This document shows, piece by piece, positions 57,951 through 64,000 of a stretch of 64,000 bases of DNA. The stretch covers positions 9,734,001 to 9,798,000 of the forward strand of contig JBANAY010000004.1 in NCBI GenBank assembly GCA_037952775.1, in the 5' to 3' direction. The notes below the pieces were generated by a model. It ran no database searches, had not been told where the DNA came from, and saw only the letters and a list, made by a program, of their open reading frames with translations. Source of the stretch: Clonostachys chloroleuca (taxonomy: Eukaryota; Ascomycota; Sordariomycetes; Hypocreales; Bionectriaceae). The stretch's first letter is position 1, and the number at the start of each line of letters is the position of its first letter. Made by a program: the position numbers and the translations under genes.

Positions 57951-59986
57951 TCATGATGTTGCAAATCTGCTTGTAGCTCGGATTCTCTTCCCGAATTTGA
58001 AGAATATATACGGAAATGGCATCATAGCAACGGTCAAAAAGGCGAGGAGTGATGACGCCCAGTGGTAGTTGAGTTTGTTGTACATCTGAACTCCAAATAG
58101 GGGAAACGCAGCTACAAATCTCTAGCATCAGCTCATGAACTTCTTGGCTTCCCCAACTCCTTATCAGGGGGGCCGGATAGATTCCAGGGAACACTCACCT
58201 GCGAATGCACAGCGAACGAAAGCGTTTGCAGCGAGTGCGCTTGCAGCAGATTGAGGGTATGCATCAACCTATCGATACACTTAGATCATATCCTGTATAT
58301 TATTCAGGGAATAGAGGAATCGAGGCCACTTACCAGAAACGTAAATATGCCATTGAACACGAGCACAACCCTAGGAACCACACCAATTAGAACCAGTCCC
58401 AGAGTATGTCTGAAGAGTGGAAGAAATATTCAAACTAACCCGGCTCCGAATATCCCTGATCCAATCACCGGGACAATCCAGTGTACCCAAGGAAAGCAAG
58501 ACCACCCGAACATGAAGATACCCGCGGGAACTAGCACAGATCCCGCAATTGCAGAGGGTAATCGAAACTCGGGCTCGCTCGAACCCTCGACGCCAGTCTC
58601 AGCGCTAAGATTCTTGACAAGATTCACGCGGATACGTCGGAAAATAGGATCTAAACCAGCTGCGAAGAGCATGCCAACTAGAATGCCCAAAAAGGTCAGG
58701 CCGCTCTGCCAGAGGTTGAACCCGTAAACGCCCCGGAAGACCAATGGGAAGGCACCGAAGAAGAGATAGAGAATGCCGAGCAGAATAGCAGAGAAGAGGC
58801 ACAGGTTCAGACACATGGGCTCGAATATCAAGAGTTCGAATGGGCGGAGAAGCGAGTGGCCGATAGCGCTGGAAACGGATTTGTCGGACATCTCTATGGG
58901 TGCTTTCCAGCGATTGTCGGATGTTTCCTTTCGCTTCTTTATCGCTTTGCTTTTGAGAATCAGAGAATCTATGGCAAACAGCCCCAGGTCAGAAAGTCGG
59001 ACATAAGCGTCAATGAATCCCCGCAACTTACGATGAGTTTCTGGCACGAGAAAGATGATACACAGCCAGATAACGAAAGCCCAGATCAAGAGCACATAGT
59101 AGGTCCATCTCCAGTCTGTGAAATTGTTGATAAACCCTCCCATGACAGGACCAATCGCGGGCCCAACGAAAGGTGCCAATGAAAACATGAGCATCGGCCC
59201 CTGAAGTCCGTCTCGACTGAACAAATCGCCCACCGTACCGGCTGATACTGCCAGGAATGCGCTGCCCGACAGTCCATCGAAAAAGCGGCCGACAATCACG
59301 GTGGGGATATTTTTGGCAACGGCCTGCGGGATAAGCCAGATGATGTACATTGTCCAGGAGACGAGATATATGGGCCTTCGTCCGTAAAACTCGCTCAAGG
59401 GACTCAAAAGCATTGGGCCCAGGCTAATTCCGAGCACAAACATTGACAGGCCAAGAGTCGAGACGATGCGAGAGTTGCCGAACTCTGCTTCCATTTGCGC
59501 GTACGTCGACCCGTAGATAGAGCTCGCACTCGTGCTATGAAAGGTATTGTTTAGTTCTCCAAACTAACAGATGCTTCATGTAGCGCAGGTCCTTTATCCC
59601 CCAATCTAACTACCAGGAATATTTAAAAAAGGATGGGTGACTTACACGCAAAGACTGGCCATGGAAACAATCGAAACGATAATCCATTTCCTCATAGTAT
59701 TGAATCTCCGTGGACACAGAGGATCCCGACTCCCCTGATCCCAGCCCACCACGAAACTATCCTTCTCCGGCCCGTCATCCTCTGAGCTCTCGTCGGGATC
59801 GAGTACAGGATCGCAGCTGTATCCGTTTTGGGACCAAGAATGAGCCAGTGCTACGGTCGTCGTGGTTCTCGAATGTCCCGCCGCGGTACGTTCTCTGTCC
59901 AGTCGTATAGGAGTGAAGGCGGTGCTGACTGCATCGGCGGTCTCTTCTCCACCTGCGAGGTGGCTCTCGATGTCGCCTTGTGTCAT
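57951..59986 (-). CDS. MFS drug:H+ antiporter, DHA1 family
   Basis: Five exons (59986-59646, 59534-58440, 58370-58334, 58268-58199, 58111-57951) sum to an exact 567 codons. A cytoplasmic N-terminus with acidic SSEDDGPEKDSF leads to NTMRKWIIVSIVSMASLCVTSASSIYG. Motifs: LGLSMFVLGISLGPMLLSPLSEFYGRRPIYLVSW (motif A), GRFFDGLSGSAFLAVSAGTVGDLF, PFVGPAIGPVMGGFI (antiporter motif C), DWRWTYYVLLIWAF, PETHRK. The end is VDAYPQSAASALAANAFVR...PLFGVQMYNKLNYHWASSLLAFL. The family exports drugs, polyamines or fungal metabolites (Flu1/Tpo-like). Two very small exons (37 and 70 bp) are well supported by frame. Confidence 0.94.
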
Positions 59987-61320
59987 GGTGCGGGTGTGGC
60001 TGACCTCTGTCCTCCGAATGGGATGAGACTGGCCTTGTTAGCAATGCATTGGACAGGTGACCAAAGACGAAGTTCAAGACATTCGAGGGGCGTCGGTTAA
60101 GATTCTTGAGAAACGCTTAAATATAAACAGATGTGTCAGTGCACCGTTGGAGGGCGCCCAACTCCCAGTCCCTAGACTTCCACCGTTACATCCTGTAGTT
60201 CGGACCGGCGCGGATGACGAAGCAATCACCAACGTTCAAAACCATGTTCGGTAATCACACACCTTGCCCGACGGGGACTAGTGACAGATTTTTGCCGCCC
60301 ATCATGCGCTGAAAAGGTTGGAATTTGCATATTTCCCGTATGCAACTGTCACTCCTCCGACATCTAGGGACCCAACGTGGGTGTCCGGCAAACGGGGTGT
60401 TCCCGGTGCAAGGGGTGAAGGTTTCCAGGGCGCAATGATCGAGCGTTGAACACTGGTCGTTGAGCGTTTTTTCGCCGGCCGCAATCTCGTCCAATAATCT
60501 GCGATCGCCATTGGATAAACTTCAAAGACAGAGAGAAGGATTTTTTTAAATTCTCGTTCGGTTGGTTTGGTGCGCGATGAGTGATGTTGAATCAGCAGCT
60601 GCCAGTGATGATTAATGTCGTGGTAAGGGAGGGAACAGGGGACCAGGCCTGAGGCAGCGCTGTCAACTGCATTCAATTGCACGTCGCCTGGAAAGCCCCA
60701 CTTGCCAGTGCAGTGTGAAAACATCGCAGTGCAGTTACCTGACGAAATGACATCACGTCATCCATTCACACAGATGGAATGCGCTTGACTAAAATCTTTC
60801 ATTTTTTCCAGACAAGGATTAAGAGTCCGCCGGCGGTTTTCTTTTGTTCCCTCCTTTTTTTCGACAAGCAAGGGTGGTCCAAATGTTCACCTCGCTTATC
60901 AGATCTGCCGCTTCGAGTTAAGGCTGGTCCCGGAGCCCTGGAGCCCCCGGGCAACCGACACCACTTACAACTTGGCAAGTCACCAACCATCATATTGCGC
61001 TCGGGTTTAGATTCAGCATTCGATACAACCTTCCAGCGCAAATTCCATCGCCGAGCCTCCGATATTAAGAGAGCTGCAGGGTCCGATCTCTCAGTTGACG
61101 ACATGGAAACAGAGGCCGATCTACGTGACTGACCTCCCTGATCATGATCATGTGGCAGTGCTGATCGGCTGATGAAACGTCAGCAGGGTTGCACATCTCC
61201 TCCTAGAAAAGCGATCCGAATCCATTTTTGCAGTTGACCAACCCAATTTTCCTTTCAAAAATTTCGGACGAGAAAGAATTCCCATCGCACCCTCGAGTCT
61301 CACGAACTACACCAGCGAAA
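59987..61320. other. Intergenic, no supported gene
   Basis: The upstream region of both flanking genes; only unsupported short ORFs. Confidence 0.55.
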
Positions 61321-61857
61321 ATGTCCACTCTGAGCGACGGCAGCTCAAGCCTCAACGAAAAGTTCTCCTCGAGCTTCGGGTCGAGTACCCCGACAGTCAG
61401 CGACTCCGTTCTCGGCGACGGCGTTGGCTCGGCGCCGGAGCATGGAAGGACCTACCTCATCATAGAGAGCTCGAGCGGCCGCGCCATCAGCTTGCCAGGG
61501 GCGCTTGTTGGCGGCGATCGCCTGTTGCTTCAGGCGCCCGGTGAGGGTTTCGCCGCAAAGAAACATTGGCTCTGTGTCGAGAAGGACGGCTACCTGGGCT
61601 TCCAGAACCCCGCGTCAGGGCGGTTCATGGGTCACGATGGCAGCTGGGAAGGGGGCGGAATCAGTGGCGTCCGCGCCTCGGCAACGGTGCTTGAGCAGTG
61701 GGAGTTATTCACTCTACGACCGCATCCAGAGGGCGGCAATCTGCTGCTTTCCCCGCATACACCCTTTAGGCTGAATGTGGTCACGACTTCGGCGGACGGG
61801 AAGGGGCTTGAAGTCAGGCAGAACGGGAGGACCACGTGGAAATTTATCAAGATATAG
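61321..61857 (+). CDS. Beta-trefoil-like hypothetical protein, 178 aa
   Basis: A single exon, GC-rich compared with its flanks. A Ser-rich N-terminus (MSTLSDGSSSLNEKFSSSFG) precedes a compact domain: RTYLIIESSSGRAISLPGA, DRLLLQAPGEGFAAKKHWLCVEKDGYLGFQNPASGRFMGHDG, QWELFTLRPHPEGGNLLLSP, ADGKGLEVRQNGRTTWKFIKI. The pattern Y/F-L-x-F-x-N-P-x-S-G-R-F-x-G-x-D with repeated W-x-F strands resembles fascin- or ricin-type beta-trefoil proteins of fungi. A carbohydrate- or actin-binding role is only inferred from fold. No signal peptide. Confidence 0.75.
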   Translation: MSTLSDGSSSLNEKFSSSFGSSTPTVSDSVLGDGVGSAPEHGRTYLIIESSSGRAISLPGALVGGDRLLLQAPGEGFAAKKHWLCVEKDGYLGFQNPASGRFMGHDGSWEGGGISGVRASATVLEQWELFTLRPHPEGGNLLLSPHTPFRLNVVTTSADGKGLEVRQNGRTTWKFIKI

Positions 61858-62235
61858 ACTGCTGTGCTTGAAGATCTCGCCAAGTATGCGAGCGGGTGCT
61901 GAAGAGCTCATTAGACTGGTTACGATAGCAAATAGAACATTGAGGGTATTGCACCGTCGATAGTTCGACCGCCCAGCGTGAACCTTCGTCATATACTAAC
62001 TCTGCTCAAAATTGCCTGGCGGGTGTCCTTACCCCTATTTCTGCACAAATACTACTGTCACTTGCGTTGAATACCGTCCAGATAGTGTCCCAATCTCAGT
62101 GACACAGCATTGCAATCTTTTCTTCTACGAGGTCAACCCTAACCCTAACCCTACGTAAATTCTTTCCCGGATACAGAGATCACATTTCTCGTAGATACTA
62201 TTCGTATCAAATACTCGGGTGCAAATGATCTAAAA
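61858..62235. other. Convergent intergenic region with telomere-type repeat
   Basis: Lies between two 3' ends. It contains (AACCCT)3 at 62135-62154 and nothing else recognisable. Confidence 0.6.
62135..62154 (-). repeat. Interstitial telomere-type repeat, (AACCCT)x3
   Basis: Three exact AACCCT units plus AC, that is TTAGGG on the minus strand, the telomere repeat of most filamentous ascomycetes. It sits in a 3'-3' intergenic gap. Confidence 0.85.
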
Positions 62236-63264
62236 CTAAGGTATCCGGGGCCGAGCGACATCACCAATAAATCTTACTGGGCTTCCATCTACCCATTGAG
62301 CCTCGTCCTGAGCAACACTTTTCTGATACTCCTGGAAGTTTGTCGTGCCCTTGGGCATGCCATTCCAGTCTAGACCATGCTCGTCCATCAGACGGGCCCT
62401 GAGTTTCATAGCCTTGATCCAGGAAGGTCGCTTGATCATGCGCTCATGCCATTTCTTGACGTTGGGGAAGCCTTCGAACTTCTTATCGGCGGGGACTCCG
62501 AGCGTGACGTCCAGTCGGTCGTTCCAAGGAACAAAGGCGAGATCAGCGTAAGTGATGCGATCCCCTACCAGCCACTCCTTGTTGGGCTCAGCTCCCAGTA
62601 CTTTGTCCAAGACTCCAAGAACGCGCTTGACCTCCTTCGAATAACGCTCGATTGCGGAGGGGAGCTTCTCGGGGTGCAGATAGGTAAACCTATAAACAGA
62701 TGAGCATGGCAATACTGATGTAGGTTCCGGGTGTCTCTTACCAGGTGCACTGTCCAAAGTATGGGCCCTGTCCGCTGACTTGGAAGATGAGCCACTGCTT
62801 GCAAAGAATTTCCTTGTCCATAGAATCATAATGCAGCTGACTGTTGATATCGTATTTCTGGATCAGGTAGAGAATAATGGCTCCAGTCTCCCAGATCTTG
62901 ACGCCAGTATTGGGGTCCTCGATAGCTGTACACCTGTTAGATACATTCCATGTTCTATTGATCACTTCTTTAAGCCATACCAGGAACTCGGGCGTTGGGG
63001 TTGATGTCGATGAACGGAGATTGCTTAATGTTCTCAAAGCGAATCGACACAACTTCGTAGAGCACGGCAAGTTCTTCAAGGACGGTGATAACCTAAAGAC
63101 CACGGCGGATGAGCATGAGGAAAGGATCGAAATTCTCGTCGTGTTAGGGCGGTGCATACCTTCCAAGGATTCGGCCCAGGAGCTACAGTGCGGGCTTAGC
63201 TTAGAAACTCGTCTGATCAGGGGAGCAGGGACTTACGGGCCAGCCAAACACGGATAGGCTGCAT
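62236..63264 (-). CDS. Glutathione S-transferase, Ure2p-like
   Basis: Five exons. The first (28 bp, MQPIRVWLA) and second (23 bp, GPNPWK) are tiny. Then VITVLEELAVLYEVVSIRF, SPFIDINPNARVPAIEDPNTGVKIWETGAIILYLIQKYD (the glutathione-binding cis-Pro and E-T/S motif), LCKQWLIFQVSGQGPYFGQCTWFTYLHPEKLPSAIERY, and the C-terminal DRITYADLAFVPWNDRL. This is the fungal Ure2p-like GST subfamily with both thioredoxin-like and helical domains. It conjugates or reduces electrophiles with glutathione in the cytosol. A regulatory prion-type N-terminus is absent. All exon joins keep frame; intact. Confidence 0.93.
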
Positions 63265-64000
63265 TCTTTGGATACGACCAAGCATACGGTTATCTTTAAA
63301 AGAGGAATGTTGACTGGAGTGACGAACAAAAGAGCCGCTGGGGAGGGTCGGCGCAGGTGAAATAGTCGTCGAGGGATGGGAGTATATCGGAACCCCGGCG
63401 CTCGCAGAACGCAACACGTATGGAAAAATACAAAGGCAGGGCCTATTGTTGATCGCGTGTTCAATAGGATTGATGCAGGTAGGCTGACAGCCAGGCATTA
63501 ACAATGGCGCCGCCATATTGGTGGTGCTGTTGTTGGTCGTTTGTTGTATTCACGAGGCAACTTCTGGAGTGGCATCACTGGCGTGCTGCAATTAAGCCCC
63601 TCTCGGTCAACTGCCACCACTGTTAGTTGAGCCAATGTCACGCACGCATCGCCATTGTGCCCAGATACACAACAGCCGGAATATTCGAGCGTTTCGATAA
63701 TTAATTCAATGGCTACAATAAAAGGGTACATCTACCTGATTCTAATCATTTATGCGTTGCGAGATTGGATACGGCCGCTATGTGGTACCAACCAAAGCTC
63801 TTTCCATTCTGAGAAGAGGCGGACAGAATTGGCCTTGCTCACGATTCGATTCTCCACCGCCTGCACAGCATCTCACCAATGGATGCCACAACTACCAAAA
63901 GTGGGACCAGTGTGCGAGATGCGATCGAAAGTCATTCCAGGGTCCAAGTCTAAAATTGTATCATTGACAACATGACTCGATACATGTGCATCTATCAATA
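63265..64000. other. Window end, no supported gene
   Basis: The upstream region of the GST. A plus-strand ATG at about 63882 (MDATTTKSGTSVRDAIESHS) might be the first exon of a gene running off the window, but support is too thin to call it. Confidence 0.4.

Overview
The window looks like chromosomal DNA of a filamentous ascomycete, most likely Eurotiales (Aspergillus/Penicillium type). Genes carry short introns (about 45-130 bp) with GTANGT-like donors and CTAAC/CTGAC-type branch points, often have pyrimidine-rich leaders, and belong to families typical of accessory fungal regions: Zn(II)2Cys6 regulators, MFS and OPT transporters, GMC and FAD oxidoreductases, SDR and NmrA proteins, F-box proteins and Ure2-type GST. 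No tRNA, rRNA, CRISPR array or intact transposon was found. Exon limits were derived by hand from splice signals and reading-frame continuity.

Layout. 1-10 kb: an EutQ-like cupin (cut by the window edge), an allantoate/nicotinate-type MFS permease, a small secreted protein, a DUF1993 protein and a FAD monooxygenase. 10-21 kb: an SRR1-like protein, a WD40-like protein, a rhodopsin-type membrane protein with an in-frame TAG, a GMC oxidoreductase and a wrecked formate/nitrite transporter. 22-33 kb: an unknown gene with an in-frame TAG, an SRPBCC protein, an OPT transporter with a 5' frame problem, an SDR and a Zn-cluster regulator. 36-40 kb: an F-box gene with an in-frame TAG and an NmrA gene with a one-base frameshift. 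41-50.5 kb: a probable beta-glucoside utilisation locus (GH3 beta-glucosidase, divergent sugar transporter, Zn-cluster regulator and a decayed piece of a second copy of that regulator). 50.5-64 kb: an F-box gene, a multi-TM protein with an in-frame TAG, a mucin-like membrane protein, a DHA1 drug transporter, a beta-trefoil-like protein, a short telomere-type repeat and a GST.

The two most notable themes are the compact cellobiose/beta-glucoside locus, whose shared promoter carries a cluster of CreA-type sites, and gene decay. Four otherwise intact multi-exon genes are each interrupted by exactly one codon, always TAG. Two more have a single frame lesion, and two are clear relics. A dispersed repeat of about 75 bp (three copies) and an interstitial (AACCCT)3 tract fit an accessory, possibly subtelomeric, setting.
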